Source: Roseateles sp. | GTDB lineage: Bacteria > Pseudomonadota > Gammaproteobacteria > Burkholderiales > Burkholderiaceae_C | Assembly: GCA_016790285.1 (NCBI GenBank) | Contig: JAEUPJ010000076.1 | Coordinates: 1-64,000, forward strand | Reading direction: 5' to 3' | Length of the DNA stretch: 64,000 nucleotides | Shown here: piece after piece, positions 32,986-41,448 of the stretch | How positions within the stretch are numbered: the first letter of the stretch is position 1 | Layout of the letters: every line of letters starts with the position of its first letter | Notes under the pieces: generated by a model | Seen by the model: the letters and a program-made list of their open reading frames with translations, nothing else | Database searches by the model: none | Told to the model about the DNA's origin: nothing | Made by a program: the position numbers and the translations under genes

Positions 32986-33756
32986 ATGGGCCTGTTTTCC
33001 TTCCTCAAGCGCGATGTCGCCGCCGACGCGGCGGCGCCCAAGAAGCCGGCCAAGTCCGGCGGCAAGGCCACTGCGGCCGATGACGTTCAATTGCTGCGCC
33101 TGCGCGCCCGCCGCCGCCTCATCGGCGCGGCCGTGCTGGTGGCCGCTGGCGTGGTCGGCTTCCCGCTGATCTTCGAGACCCAGCCGCGCCCGATTCCGGT
33201 CGACCTGCCCATCGATATTCCCCGCAAGGAAAACGCGCCACCGCTGGCCGTCCCCACGCGCGAGCCCCTGTCGCAGGGGGAGCCGACCCTGGCCCCAGCG
33301 CCCCAGGTGGCGCAGGCCGCCAGCGCCGAGGTGCCCGCCGAGCCCAAGGTGGCCGACAGGCCGGCGAGCAAGCCTGCCGAGAAGCCGGCCGAGAAACCTG
33401 CTGAGAAGCCCGTTGACCGGGCCGCGAGCAAGCCCGTCGACAAGCCCGCTGACAAACCCAAGCCCGCCAGCGACGGCGCACGGGCCCAGGCCCTGCTGGA
33501 GGGCAAGGAGCCGGCCGCGGCCAGCGCCGCCCGCTACATCGTCCAGGTCGGTGCCTTCAGCGAGAACAAGGCCGCGCAGGACGTGCGCGCCAAGGTCGAG
33601 AAGCTCGGGCTCAAGACCTACGCCCAGGCGGTGGACACGGCAGACGGCCGCCGCGTGCGCGTGCGGCTGGGCCCGTTCGCGAGCCGCGACGAGGCCGAGC
33701 GGGCGGCCGCCAAACTCAAGAGTGCCGGCATGCCGGGCTCCATCCTCACCCTCTGA
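32986..33756 (+). CDS. DedD-like SPOR domain division protein
   Basis: The product is 256 aa. A short cytoplasmic N-terminus precedes a transmembrane helix (LIGAAVLVAAGVVGFPLIF, about 45-63). A periplasmic linker rich in Pro/Lys/Glu follows, with KPAEKP/KPVDKP short repeats (about 120-165). The C-terminal SPOR domain (YIVQVGAFSENKAAQDVRAKVEKLG, about 180-256) binds denuded septal peptidoglycan. Position between folC and cvpA is that of dedD. Confidence 0.92.
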   Translation: MGLFSFLKRDVAADAAAPKKPAKSGGKATAADDVQLLRLRARRRLIGAAVLVAAGVVGFPLIFETQPRPIPVDLPIDIPRKENAPPLAVPTREPLSQGEPTLAPAPQVAQAASAEVPAEPKVADRPASKPAEKPAEKPAEKPVDRAASKPVDKPADKPKPASDGARAQALLEGKEPAAASAARYIVQVGAFSENKAAQDVRAKVEKLGLKTYAQAVDTADGRRVRVRLGPFASRDEAERAAAKLKSAGMPGSILTL

Positions 33757-33768
33757 TGGCAAGGTGGC

Positions 33769-34311
33769 ATGGACGTCGCACTGAGCTGGGTCGATCTTGC
33801 GCTTGCCGCCCTGTTGCTGATCTCGATCGGTATCGGCTTGTGGCGCGGCCTCGTGTTCGAGGCGATGTCCCTGGCGGGTTGGGTGGTGGCGTACTTCGCT
33901 GCATCGCCCTTGGCGCCCCTCGTGGCTGACCTGCTGCCCGACTCGACCGCCAGCCGCTTTGGCCCGGCCGTGCTGCACATGGTCACGCTGGCGATCGCGT
34001 TCTTCGCCGTCCTGATTGTGTGGAGCCTGGCCTCGCGCCTGGTCAAGACCCTCATCCATGCCACCCCGCTGTCCATCGTGGACCGCCTGGGCGGTGCTGG
34101 TTTCGGTGCGCTGCGCGGCGTGTTCATCGCGCTGCTGCTGGTGCTCGTGATCGGTGCGTCGCCGCTGGCCGAATCGTCCACCTGGCAGGCCTCGCGTGCC
34201 GCGCCGGTGCTCACCGGCGTGCTGCACGACCTCGCGCCGCTGCTTCCCGAACCTGTTGCCCGTTTTGTTTCCCGCTCGATGACCCCATCTGAGGCGGATT
34301 CGACTGATTAA
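33769..34311 (+). CDS. cvpA: CvpA family membrane protein
   Basis: The product is 180 aa with four predicted membrane segments (about 5-25, 30-50, 65-90 and 105-130), matching CvpA, an inner-membrane protein named for colicin V production and usually upstream of pur[22 protein letters not shown] is the typical first helix. Its molecular role is not settled. It starts 12 bases after the SPOR gene and ends 11 bases before purF. Confidence 0.92.
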   Translation: MDVALSWVDLALAALLLISIGIGLWRGLVFEAMSLAGWVVAYFAASPLAPLVADLLPDSTASRFGPAVLHMVTLAIAFFAVLIVWSLASRLVKTLIHATPLSIVDRLGGAGFGALRGVFIALLLVLVIGASPLAESSTWQASRAAPVLTGVLHDLAPLLPEPVARFVSRSMTPSEADSTD

Positions 34312-34322
34312 GGACCCCCACC

Positions 34323-35834
34323 ATGTGTGGCATCGTCGGCACCCTGGCCGCTACCCCCGTCAACCAGCTCATCTATGACGCGCTGCTGCTGCTGCAGCAC
34401 CGCGGCCAGGATGCAGCGGGCATCGTCACCATGCAGGGCCAGAAGTGCTTCATGCACAAGGCACGCGGCATGGTGCGCGACGTTTTCCGCACCCGCAACA
34501 TGCGCGCGCTGCCCGGCAACATCGGCCTGGGCCAGGTGCGCTACCCCACCGCGGGCAACGCCTACAGCGAGGAAGAGGCCCAGCCCTTCTACGTGAACGC
34601 GCCGTTCGGCATCGTGCTGGTGCACAACGGCAACCTCACCAACGCCCACGCGCTGAAGGAGGAGCTGTTCGACATCGACCGCCGCCACATCAACACCGAG
34701 AGCGACACCGAGGTGCTGATCAATGTGCTGGCCCACGAGCTGGAGCTGGCCGCGCGCGACCTGCCACTGACGCCCAAGGAGATCTTCTCTGCCGTGCGCG
34801 CGGTGCAAAAGCGCATCAAGGGCAGCTACGCCGTCATCGCGCTGATCGCCGGCCAGGGCCTGCTGGCCTTCCGCGACCCCTTCGGCATCCGCCCGCTGTG
34901 CTTCGGCCGGTCGAGCAATGGCGAGTTCATGGTGGCCAGCGAAAGCGTGGCGCTGGAGGGCACCGGCCACGTGCTGGAGCGCGACGTCGCCCCTGGCGAA
35001 GCGCTTTTTGTCGACATGACCGGCAAGGTGCACACCGAACAGTGCAACGACGCGCCGACGCTCAACCCGTGCATGTTCGAATTCGTCTACCTGGCCCGAC
35101 CCGACTCGGTGCTGGACGGCATCTCGGTCTACCAGGCGCGCCTGAACATGGGCGAGACGCTGGCCCAGCGCGTCATCTCCACGATGCCGCCCAATGAGAT
35201 CGACGTGGTCATTCCCATCCCGGAAAGCAGCCGCCCATCGGCGATGCAGCTCGCCCACCGCATCGGCAAGCCCTACCGCGAGGGCTTCGTGAAGAACCGC
35301 TACGTCGGCCGCACCTTCATCATGCCGGGGCAGGGTGCGCGCAAGAAGAGCGTTCGCCAGAAGCTCAACGCCATCGGGCTGGAGTTCAAGGGCCGCAACG
35401 TGCTGCTGGTGGACGACTCCATCGTACGCGGCACGACGTCCAAGGAGATCGTGCAGATGGCCCGCGAGGCTGGTGCCCGCAAGGTCTACCTCGCGTCCGC
35501 CGCGCCGCCGGTCCGCTACCCCAACGTGTACGGCATCGACATGCCGACCAAGGAAGAACTCATCGCCCATGGCCGCAGCATCGAGGAAGTGCGGCAGTAC
35601 ATCGGTGCGGACGCGCTGATCTACCAGGACGTGGACGCCATGAAGCGCGTCGTCGCCGCGCTGCGCCCGGGCCTTGCCGGCTTCGAGGCCAGCTGCTTCG
35701 ACGGCCACTACGTCACGGGCGACGTCAGCCTGGCCGACTTTGAAGCCATCCGCGAGCAGCGCGCCAACCAGCCCGGCGACGAGGACGCCGACGCCCGCGG
35801 CCGCCTGGCGCTGCAAAGCCGCACCGAGGGCTGA
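34323..35834 (+). CDS. purF: Amidophosphoribosyltransferase
   Basis: The product is 503 aa and catalyses the first committed step of purine synthesis. The N-terminal nucleophile Cys2 (MCGIVG) belongs to the glutaminase domain, with GQVRYPTAG and HNGNLTNA. The C-terminal phosphoribosyltransferase domain has the PRPP loop [14 protein letters not shown] near residue 360. A propeptide before Cys is absent, as in proteobacteria. Confidence 0.97.
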   Translation: MCGIVGTLAATPVNQLIYDALLLLQHRGQDAAGIVTMQGQKCFMHKARGMVRDVFRTRNMRALPGNIGLGQVRYPTAGNAYSEEEAQPFYVNAPFGIVLVHNGNLTNAHALKEELFDIDRRHINTESDTEVLINVLAHELELAARDLPLTPKEIFSAVRAVQKRIKGSYAVIALIAGQGLLAFRDPFGIRPLCFGRSSNGEFMVASESVALEGTGHVLERDVAPGEALFVDMTGKVHTEQCNDAPTLNPCMFEFVYLARPDSVLDGISVYQARLNMGETLAQRVISTMPPNEIDVVIPIPESSRPSAMQLAHRIGKPYREGFVKNRYVGRTFIMPGQGARKKSVRQKLNAIGLEFKGRNVLLVDDSIVRGTTSKEIVQMAREAGARKVYLASAAPPVRYPNVYGIDMPTKEELIAHGRSIEEVRQYIGADALIYQDVDAMKRVVAALRPGLAGFEASCFDGHYVTGDVSLADFEAIREQRANQPGDEDADARGRLALQSRTEG

Positions 35835-35838
35835 ACGC

Positions 35839-37074
35839 ATGAGCGACACGCCCCGCCGCCCGCTGCCCGACGGCCTGCGCCCCGAGACGCTGGCCGTGCG
35901 CACCGCGCTGCCGCCCAGCCAGCATGGCGAGAACTCCGAGGCGCTCTTCCTCACGACGGCCTACGTCCAGACGGACGCCGAGACCTCGGCGCGCAAGTTC
36001 TCCAACTCCGAGGACTTCACCTATTCGCGCACCAGCAATCCGACGGTGCGCAGCCTGGAAGCGCGCCTCGCGGCGCTGGAAGGCACCGAGGCTGCCATCG
36101 CCACGTCCACCGGCATGAGCGCCATCCTGCTGCTGGCCATGGGCGTGCTGAAGTCGGGCGACCATGTCGTCTGCTCGCGCTCTGTGTTCGGCTCCACGAT
36201 CAATCTCTTCGCCAAGGAGTTCGGCAAGTTCGGCGTGGAGACGACGTTCGTCTCTCAGACCGACCTGGCCGAGTGGCAGGCCGCCGTCCGCCCGACGACG
36301 CGGCTCTTCTTCGCCGAGACACCGACCAACCCGCTGACCGAGGTCTGCGACATCCGGGCGCTGGCCGACATGGCGCATGCTGCCGGCGCCATCCTGGCCG
36401 TTGACAACACCTACTCGACGCCCGCGCTGCAGCGGCCCGCCGAGATGGACGCGGACATCGTCATGCACTCGGCCACCAAGTACATGGACGGTCAGGGTCG
36501 CGTCATGGCCGGCGCGCTGTGCGGGCCGAACAGGCTCATCCGCGACGTGTTCGGCCCCATCCTGCGCACGGTCGGCATGACCCTCGCGCCCTTCAACGCC
36601 TGGGTGGTGCTCAAGGGGCTGGAGACGCTGTCCCTGCGCATGAAGGCACAGAGCGAGCAGGCCCTCGCCGTGGCCCGCTGGCTGGAGGCGCGGCCCGAGG
36701 TGGCGCGCGTGTACTACCCCACGTTGCCGTCTCACCCTCAGCACGAACTGGCCATGCGCCAGCAGTCGGGGCAGGGCGGGGCGGTGCTGTCGTTCGAGGT
36801 GCAGGCGGATTCGCCCGAAGCCGCGCGTGCCGCCGCCTTCCACGTCATCGACAGCACCCGCGTGCTGTCCATCGCCACGAACCTGGGCGACACCAAGAGC
36901 ATCATCACCCACCCCGCCACCACCTCGCACGGCCGCCTCACCGAGGCGCAGCGCCAGGCGGCGGGCATCGGCCAGGGCCTGATCCGGCTGGCCGTCGGCC
37001 TGGAGCATGTCGAAGACATCTGCGACGACCTCGCCCGTGGCCTGAGCACCTTGCATACCTTGAGCAAAGCATGA
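35839..37074 (+). CDS. metZ: O-succinylhomoserine sulfhydrylase
   Basis: The product is 411 aa, a Cys/Met-metabolism PLP enzyme. It makes homocysteine directly from O-succinylhomoserine and sulfide. The PLP Lys is in HSATKYMDGQG (residue 214). TSTGMSAILLLAMGVLKSGDHVV and YSRTSNPTVRSLEARLAALEG are typical of MetZ. The purF-metZ adjacency is the betaproteobacterial order. ATG at 35839 is four bases after the purF stop; the longer frame is a shadow of purF. Confidence 0.93.
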   Translation: MSDTPRRPLPDGLRPETLAVRTALPPSQHGENSEALFLTTAYVQTDAETSARKFSNSEDFTYSRTSNPTVRSLEARLAALEGTEAAIATSTGMSAILLLAMGVLKSGDHVVCSRSVFGSTINLFAKEFGKFGVETTFVSQTDLAEWQAAVRPTTRLFFAETPTNPLTEVCDIRALADMAHAAGAILAVDNTYSTPALQRPAEMDADIVMHSATKYMDGQGRVMAGALCGPNRLIRDVFGPILRTVGMTLAPFNAWVVLKGLETLSLRMKAQSEQALAVARWLEARPEVARVYYPTLPSHPQHELAMRQQSGQGGAVLSFEVQADSPEAARAAAFHVIDSTRVLSIATNLGDTKSIITHPATTSHGRLTEAQRQAAGIGQGLIRLAVGLEHVEDICDDLARGLSTLHTLSKA

Positions 37075-38471
37075 GTTCCTTCGACAAGATCCGCACGCGC
37101 ATCGCGCCGTCTCCCACGGGCTTCCTGCACCTGGGTACCGCGCGCACGGCGCTGTACTCCTGGGCCTTTGCCCGCCACCATGGCGGCGAATTCGTGCTGC
37201 GCATCGAGGACACCGACGTCGCGCGCTCCACGCAGGACTCCGTCGACCAGATCATCCAGGCCATGAACTGGCTGGGCCTCAGCTACGACGAGGGCCCGAT
37301 CTACCAGATGCAGCGCCTGGACCGCTACCAGGCCGTCATCGACCAGCTCATCGCCCAAGGCAAGGCCTACCGCTGCTACGCCACGCCCGAGGAGCTCAAC
37401 GCCATGCGCGAGGCCCAGAAGGCCCGCGGCGAGAAGACGCTCTACGACCGCCGCTGGCGCCCGGAGCCTGGCAAGGTGCTGCCCCCGCCGCCCGAAGGCG
37501 TCAAGCCCGTGATCCGCTTCGCCAACCCGGTGGAAGGCGACGTGACCTGGGACGACGTCGTCAAGGGCCCGATCACGATCAACAACCGCGAGATCGACGA
37601 CCTGATCATCGCCCGCACCGACGGCGTGCCAACCTACAACTTCGCTGTCGTCGTGGACGACTGGGACATGCGCATCAGCCACGTCTTCCGTGGCGACGAG
37701 CATGTCAACAACACGCCGTGGCAGATCAACATCTTCAACGCCTTGGGCGCGCCGCTGCCGCAGTTCGGCCACCTGCCCATCATCCTGGGTGACGACGGGC
37801 TGAAGCTCTCCAAGCGCCGTGGCGCGGTCAGCGTGATGGACTACGCCGCGAACGGCTACCTGCCCGAAGGCATGTTGAACTACCTGGCTCGCCTGGGCTG
37901 GAGCCATGGCGATGACGAGCTCTTCTCGGCCGACCAGATGGTGGCCTGGTTCGACGGCACCCACCTGTCCAAGAGTCCTGCCCAGTGGGATCCGGCCAAG
38001 CTGGACTGGGTCAATGGCCACTACGTCAAGCACGTCGACGAGGCGCGGCTGGCGGCGCTGGTCGTGGAGCAGCTCGCTGCCAAGGGGCTCGCCGCGGGTG
38101 TCGATCAGGTGCAGCCCAAGGTCGGCCTGTTCAAGGACCGTTGTGCCACCGTGGCGGTGCTCGCCGACTGGCTCGCGATGTACTTCGGCCCCATCACGCC
38201 GACGGCGGAAGACCTGGCTGCGCATGTGACCGATTCGGTCCGGCCGGCCTTGGCAGCCCTGGCGGACAAACTGGGCGCGCTGACCGAGTGGAACAAAGCC
38301 ACCATCCAGCAAGCGCTCAAGGAGACGCTGGCCGCTACGAGCCTCAAGATGCCCCAATTGGCAGTCCCCGTGCGCGTGATGGTGTGCGGTCGTCCGCAGA
38401 CCCCGAGCCTGGATGCGGTGCTTGAGCACTTCGACCAGAAAAAAGTGCTTGAACGCTTGCAAGTCGTTTAA
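37071..38471 (+). CDS. gltX: Glutamyl-tRNA synthetase
   Basis: The product is 466 aa, a class I synthetase. The HIGH-like motif is PSPTGFLHLGTART (residues 12-25) and the KMSKS-like motif is LKLSKRRGAVSV near 245. The C-terminal anticodon-binding helices follow. ATG at 37071 overlaps the metZ stop. Three tRNA genes, including tRNA-Glu, the substrate of this enzyme, follow 90 bases downstream. Confidence 0.96.
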   Translation: MSSFDKIRTRIAPSPTGFLHLGTARTALYSWAFARHHGGEFVLRIEDTDVARSTQDSVDQIIQAMNWLGLSYDEGPIYQMQRLDRYQAVIDQLIAQGKAYRCYATPEELNAMREAQKARGEKTLYDRRWRPEPGKVLPPPPEGVKPVIRFANPVEGDVTWDDVVKGPITINNREIDDLIIARTDGVPTYNFAVVVDDWDMRISHVFRGDEHVNNTPWQINIFNALGAPLPQFGHLPIILGDDGLKLSKRRGAVSVMDYAANGYLPEGMLNYLARLGWSHGDDELFSADQMVAWFDGTHLSKSPAQWDPAKLDWVNGHYVKHVDEARLAALVVEQLAAKGLAAGVDQVQPKVGLFKDRCATVAVLADWLAMYFGPITPTAEDLAAHVTDSVRPALAALADKLGALTEWNKATIQQALKETLAATSLKMPQLAVPVRVMVCGRPQTPSLDAVLEHFDQKKVLERLQVV

Positions 38472-38486
38472 TTTTCGTCATATACT
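38457..38486 (+). promoter_or_regulatory. Probable sigma-70 promoter of the tRNA cluster
   Basis: TTGCAA (38457-38462) and TATACT (38481-38486) are separated by 18 bases. The -35 lies inside the last gltX codons, and the predicted start is about 70 bases before tRNA-Ala. Confidence 0.6.
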
Positions 38487-38561
38487 CTTGGTCTCGCTTG
38501 AACAGCGCTGCAAACGAGCGATTGGAGAGAAGGCTGGCAACAGCTGAATCAAGAATCACAC

Positions 38562-38637
<76 letters not shown>

Positions 38638-38687
38638 AAACCCTTCAAAAGGTTGGAGTGGCGCGCAGTTCAAGTCGCGAAGGTTTA

Positions 38688-38763
38688 GTCCCCTTCGTCT
38701 AGAGGCCTAGGACACCACCCTTTCACGGTGATTACAGGGGTTCGAATCCCCTAGGGGACGCCA
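38688..38763 (+). tRNA. tRNA-Glu (anticodon TTC)
   Basis: A 76-base cloverleaf: acceptor GTCCCCT/AGGGGAC, anticodon loop CTTTCAC, T-loop GGTTCGAATCC, CCA encoded. The outermost anticodon-stem pair appears to be a C-A mismatch. Confidence 0.97.
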
Positions 38764-38816
38764 AGTTTGATGAGCTTGGATATTGTCGAAAGACGGTATC
38801 GAAATTCATCCCACGC

Positions 38817-38893
38817 GGAGTGGTAGTTCAGTTGGTTAGAATACCGGCCTGTCACGCCGGGGGTCGCGGGTTCGAGCCCCGTCCACTCCGCCA
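38817..38893 (+). tRNA. tRNA-Asp (anticodon GTC)
   Basis: A 77-base cloverleaf: acceptor GGAGTGG/CCACTCC, anticodon stem CCGGC/GCCGG with loop CTGTCAC, T-loop GGTTCGAGCC, CCA encoded. Confidence 0.97.
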
Positions 38894-38901
38894 AAACAAA
38901 T

Positions 38902-38940
38902 AATGCGCCGAAACCCTCGCGGGTTCGGCGCATTTCCTTT
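38902..38940 (+). terminator. Rho-independent terminator of the tRNA cluster
   Basis: A long stem AATGCGCCGAA(A)CCC / GGGTTCGGCGCATT with a short CTCGC loop and one bulged A is followed by TTCCTTTT. It lies between convergent tRNA-Asp and the small secreted-protein gene, so it may serve both strands. Confidence 0.85.
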
Positions 38941-38953
38941 TGGGGCCTTTGAA

Positions 38954-39202
38954 TCAGGAAACGCCGCGCGTTGGCGCCGGGGCCGTGCCCGCCGCGTCGC
39001 TGCCGCCGCTGCCGTGATTCTGGGTTGTTGCCCCGCCGGTGCGAGCCGTGGGGGCGGAGCGAGGGGCCTCGTTCGTGCTGCGCTTGCCGCTGACCACCAA
39101 GCGCGCCAGCTTGACCACCTCACTGGCCTCGGCGGGCATGCCGCCCGCTGCCAGCCCCAGGGTGAGGCACACGCAAATCCAGGCTTTCATCGAACGCTGC
39201 AT
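38954..39202 (-). CDS. Small secreted protein of unknown function
   Basis: The product is 82 aa. MQRSMKAWICVCLTLGLAA begins a Sec signal peptide with probable cleavage after PAEA. The mature part starts SEVVKLARLVVSGKRS and ends in a Gly/Thr/Ala-rich tail. The start at 39202 is chosen because GGGAGG lies seven bases before it; the longer frame to 39370 has no such site. I recall short secreted proteins with a VVKLPR/VVKLARLVV(T/S)GKR core in related genera, all of unknown function. It is convergent with the tRNA cluster. Confidence 0.65.
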   Translation of the reverse strand: MQRSMKAWICVCLTLGLAAGGMPAEASEVVKLARLVVSGKRSTNEAPRSAPTARTGGATTQNHGSGGSDAAGTAPAPTRGVS

Positions 39203-39892
39203 CTTCACACCTCCCACCTCGCGGACAGCGAGGAACAGCATGAAGTGTTCAAGATGAGGAATCTTTCCACCAGCGTCGCGCGACGAACTGCGCTTTGCCT
39301 GGGATGAATTGCGATCGCGCTGCTCGAACCGCGGCGCTGCATCGGTCGAACACGGGCTGGGGCTGAACAACGCACTTCGACGACTCCTGACTTTGCATCC
39401 CCAACCGGTGGCTTCGGTCCTTCAGATAGGCAGTTCGTCTGCCCGAGCTGACCCGTTGACTTCCGGCCACTAGCCTTCCCCATTTGACGCGCGAAGGCCT
39501 TGTGCGAGCGGAAGGGGGGATATGTCGGGAGATTCGTTTCGCCATGCATTTGCGCTGGTAGCACTGCCGGATGCTGCAACGCCCAGCGAGCGTGGCGGAG
39601 GCGGTCAGCCTTGCGCCAACGTGAACGAGGAGGGTGGCCGGCTGACGGAGGTCCGGCAAGCGGGGCAAGGTGCTGCTTGGGCCGACTGACTGGCTTCGTC
39701 AGATCTACGGCCAGTGTGTCGCCAGAAGCCATTGCGGCAACGAGTTCGGAATCGCGTGGCGCTATTGGGTGCCAGAGGACAAACGGAATCAAAAGGGCAG
39801 GGGTGTGTGCCTGTGCAAGCGCTTCACCGACCAGCGGCGTTGACTTCGGTACGTTGCACCTGGCCTTTACCGCTAACCTTTGCGGCCAGAAA
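39203..39892. other. About 690 bp without a supported gene
   Basis: Base composition is less GC-biased than the surroundings, third-position preference is weak, and several overlapping ORFs in different frames (up to ~240 codons) look like non-genes: none has a ribosome site or recognisable motif. It lies between two tRNA loci and may be remnant DNA from an old insertion. No repeat of a tRNA 3' end was found by eye. Confidence 0.45.
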
Positions 39893-39925
39893 GACAAAAC
39901 CCAAGTGATTTTCGTCACTTGGGTT
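39893..39925 (-). terminator. Rho-independent terminator of tRNA-Ser
   Basis: Read on the minus strand, an 11-bp perfect stem AACCCAAGTGA / TCACTTGGGTT with a six-base loop runs into TTTGTC, seven bases after the tRNA CCA. Confidence 0.85.
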
Positions 39926-39931
39926 CATATG

Positions 39932-40022
<91 letters not shown>

Positions 40023-40034
40023 TGCAAGCCTCAT

Positions 40035-40063
40035 ATCATAGCGCAGGTTGAGCAGCCTGCCGA
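40035..40063 (-). promoter_or_regulatory. Possible promoter of tRNA-Ser
   Basis: On the minus strand TCGGCA (40063-40058), 17 bases, then TATGAT (40040-40035). It overlaps the 3' end of the RsaM-like gene, which points the same way. Confidence 0.45.
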
Positions 40064-40449
40064 GAAGCGTGTCGATGCATGACGGGCCTCGCGCGCAAGG
40101 CATCACGCCAGCCGAGCTGGTGAATGACGTTGTTCAGGTGCAGCATGCGCCGAGACCGCGCCAGTGTCTGGCCCTCGCCGTCGACCAACGCGACGTTGCA
40201 CAGGATGTTCATCGGATCGAAAAGGGCGACGATGTCCGGCTGGATCTCAGTCCATTCCCACGCGATCTGGATGGGACCGATGTTGTCCAGCGTTGCCCAG
40301 ACCTCCTGGCCGGACCTCAGGCCAGATCGTGCATCGTGCACCCTAACGCTGCTTCCCACTTGACGCAGTTCATGGGATGCCAATTCGAACTCGTTTACAG
40401 TCTTGACGACCGTCTCGCAGGCCATCAGCTGCCAAGCTGCCATCTGCAT
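40036..40449 (-). CDS. RsaM-like (DUF4902) quorum-sensing modulator
   Basis: The product is 137 aa. The core IGPIQIAWEWTEIQPDIV, then DPMNILCNVALVDGEGQTL, then LGWRDALRA matches my recollection of the RsaM/DUF4902 family. RsaM proteins are small regulators of acyl-homoserine-lactone quorum sensing in Burkholderia and Pseudomonas, usually encoded beside luxR/luxI genes. The divergent neighbour here is a LuxR-type gene, which supports the call. The start at 40449 has GGGAG six bases upstream; an in-frame ATG at 40491 adds 14 residues with a poorer site. No luxI lies in the window. Confidence 0.7.
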   Translation of the reverse strand: MQMAAWQLMACETVVKTVNEFELASHELRQVGSSVRVHDARSGLRSGQEVWATLDNIGPIQIAWEWTEIQPDIVALFDPMNILCNVALVDGEGQTLARSRRMLHLNNVIHQLGWRDALRARPVMHRHASRQAAQPAL

Positions 40450-40507
40450 TCGGATCTCCCGTCTTTTGGATGGGTTGCAGTTTGCGTTCATCCTGAGCCG
40501 ACTGCTC

Positions 40508-40523
40508 CTACCAACCCTAGTAG
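40508..40523. promoter_or_regulatory. lux-box-like inverted repeat, copy 1
   Basis: CTACCAACCCTAGTAG has CTAC...GTAG arms and the 16-bp span of this window's second copy at 41238. It lies in the divergent RsaM/LuxR promoter, ending three bases before the luxR ATG, so it overlaps the place of a ribosome site. Twelve of 16 bases match copy 2. Confidence 0.5.
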
Positions 40524-40526
40524 CGC

Positions 40527-41231
40527 ATGAACCTGCAGCGGTACGAACAAGTCAGTCAAGCGGCGGATTTCGCGTCTTTCAGGCAAGGCCTGATCGATTT
40601 CGCGAACGATCTGGATTTCGGCTTGATATCGGGCGTGCTGGCCGTTGAGCGGCGCGGGCCCGGCGCTAAGACAGAGTTCTTCTCCGTTGGCAATACGCCA
40701 GCAGAGTTCCTGGCGGCTCAGGTGAACCCGGAGAACGCCAAGCGCGACCCGGTTCATCGCCACGTGATGACCAACGCTGCTCCCTTGATTTATGACCAGC
40801 GCCTCTATGCGAACGCGGGGGCTGGCGACTTGTGGGAAATGCAGGCGCCGTTTGGCTATCGCACCGGTCTGGCCGTAAGCGTGCACATGCCGGGTTACCG
40901 ACGATTCCTTCTCGGCGTCGATCGGAACGAGGCATTGCCGAGCGATCCCATCAGGCTCAATCGAATGATTGCTGACCTGCAGTTGCTCGCCGTGCACGCT
41001 CAAGACGCGGCTGCGCGGTTGTTGGTGCCTTTGAAGGTGCCACGCTTGCCTCAGCGGCAGCTGGAGATCCTGCGCTTGACCATGGAGGGCAAGAGCGCAT
41101 GGGTGGTCGGTAGCCTGCTCGGGATCAGCGAGAACACAGTCAACTACCACCTCAAGCAGCTGTTCAAGCAGCTTGACGTGTCCAACAAGAATCACGCCGT
41201 CTTGAAGGCGATGGAGTTGGGGTTGTTGTGA
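40527..41231 (+). CDS. LuxR family regulator with autoinducer-binding domain (solo type)
   Basis: The product is 234 aa. The N-terminal ligand domain (about 15-150) is followed by the LuxR HTH (about 170-230: LPQRQLEILRLTMEGKSAWVVGSLLGISENTVNYHLKQLFKQLDVSNKNHAV). Against the TraR/LuxR pocket, Asp-Pro of RDPVHRH is kept. The usual Trp57 and Tyr61 appear as Phe and Gln (TPAEFLAAQ), and Trp85 appears as Tyr (PLIYDQ). Such changes are known in LuxR solos that sense non-AHL compounds. No luxI is nearby. The ATG has no clear ribosome site; an inverted repeat occupies that place. Confidence 0.88.
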   Translation: MNLQRYEQVSQAADFASFRQGLIDFANDLDFGLISGVLAVERRGPGAKTEFFSVGNTPAEFLAAQVNPENAKRDPVHRHVMTNAAPLIYDQRLYANAGAGDLWEMQAPFGYRTGLAVSVHMPGYRRFLLGVDRNEALPSDPIRLNRMIADLQLLAVHAQDAAARLLVPLKVPRLPQRQLEILRLTMEGKSAWVVGSLLGISENTVNYHLKQLFKQLDVSNKNHAVLKAMELGLL

Positions 41232-41237
41232 CACCCC

Positions 41238-41253
41238 CTACCAAGGTTTGTAG
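41238..41253. promoter_or_regulatory. lux-box-like inverted repeat, copy 2
   Basis: CTACCAAGGTTTGTAG, six bases after the luxR stop, shares CTACCAA and GTAG with copy 1 at 40508. It matches its own reverse complement at 12 of 16 positions. Its centre is 80 bases before the micro-ORF ATG, a fitting distance for an activator site at a promoter serving that ORF. Confidence 0.5.
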
Positions 41254-41325
41254 TTCCTCAAATTTGGTCGCTCATCCACACTGAACTCCATCGAATCACG
41301 GCCCTTCGGCTAGACGGAGTTGAAT

Positions 41326-41376
41326 ATGTGGAAGCTGTTTGCTGAGCTTTTTGGCCTGCCTTACACCGGCGGCTGA
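41326..41376 (+). CDS. Candidate 16-residue peptide gene
   Basis: ATG at 41326 to TGA at 41374-41376 encodes MWKLFAELFGLPYTGG. GGAG lies six bases before the ATG. The peptide is amphipathic and hydrophobic (W, L, F, L, F, L) and ends Gly-Gly. It lies between a lux-box-like repeat and a set of hairpins ending in a strong terminator, so it looks like its own transcription unit beside a LuxR gene without luxI. I recognise no family. It could be a signal peptide pheromone, a leader peptide or the coding part of a small RNA. Coding is unproven. Confidence 0.45.
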   Translation: MWKLFAELFGLPYTGG

Positions 41377-41385
41377 CTAGCCAAC

Positions 41386-41442
41386 GGAGGATCATCAGGT
41401 AAAGCGACACCTCCATCGCTTTCGTTCGGCGCCCCCCGAACG
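41386..41442 (+). ncRNA. Tandem hairpins downstream of the micro-ORF
   Basis: GGAGG (41386-41390) can pair with CCTCC (41410-41414). AAAGCG (41401-41406) pairs with CGCTTT (41417-41422), an alternative fold. CGTTCGG (41423-41429) pairs with CCGAACG (41436-41442). With the terminator at 41449 this reads as the folded 3' part of a short transcript, possibly a small RNA. Confidence 0.4.
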
Positions 41443-41448
41443 TCTTGT

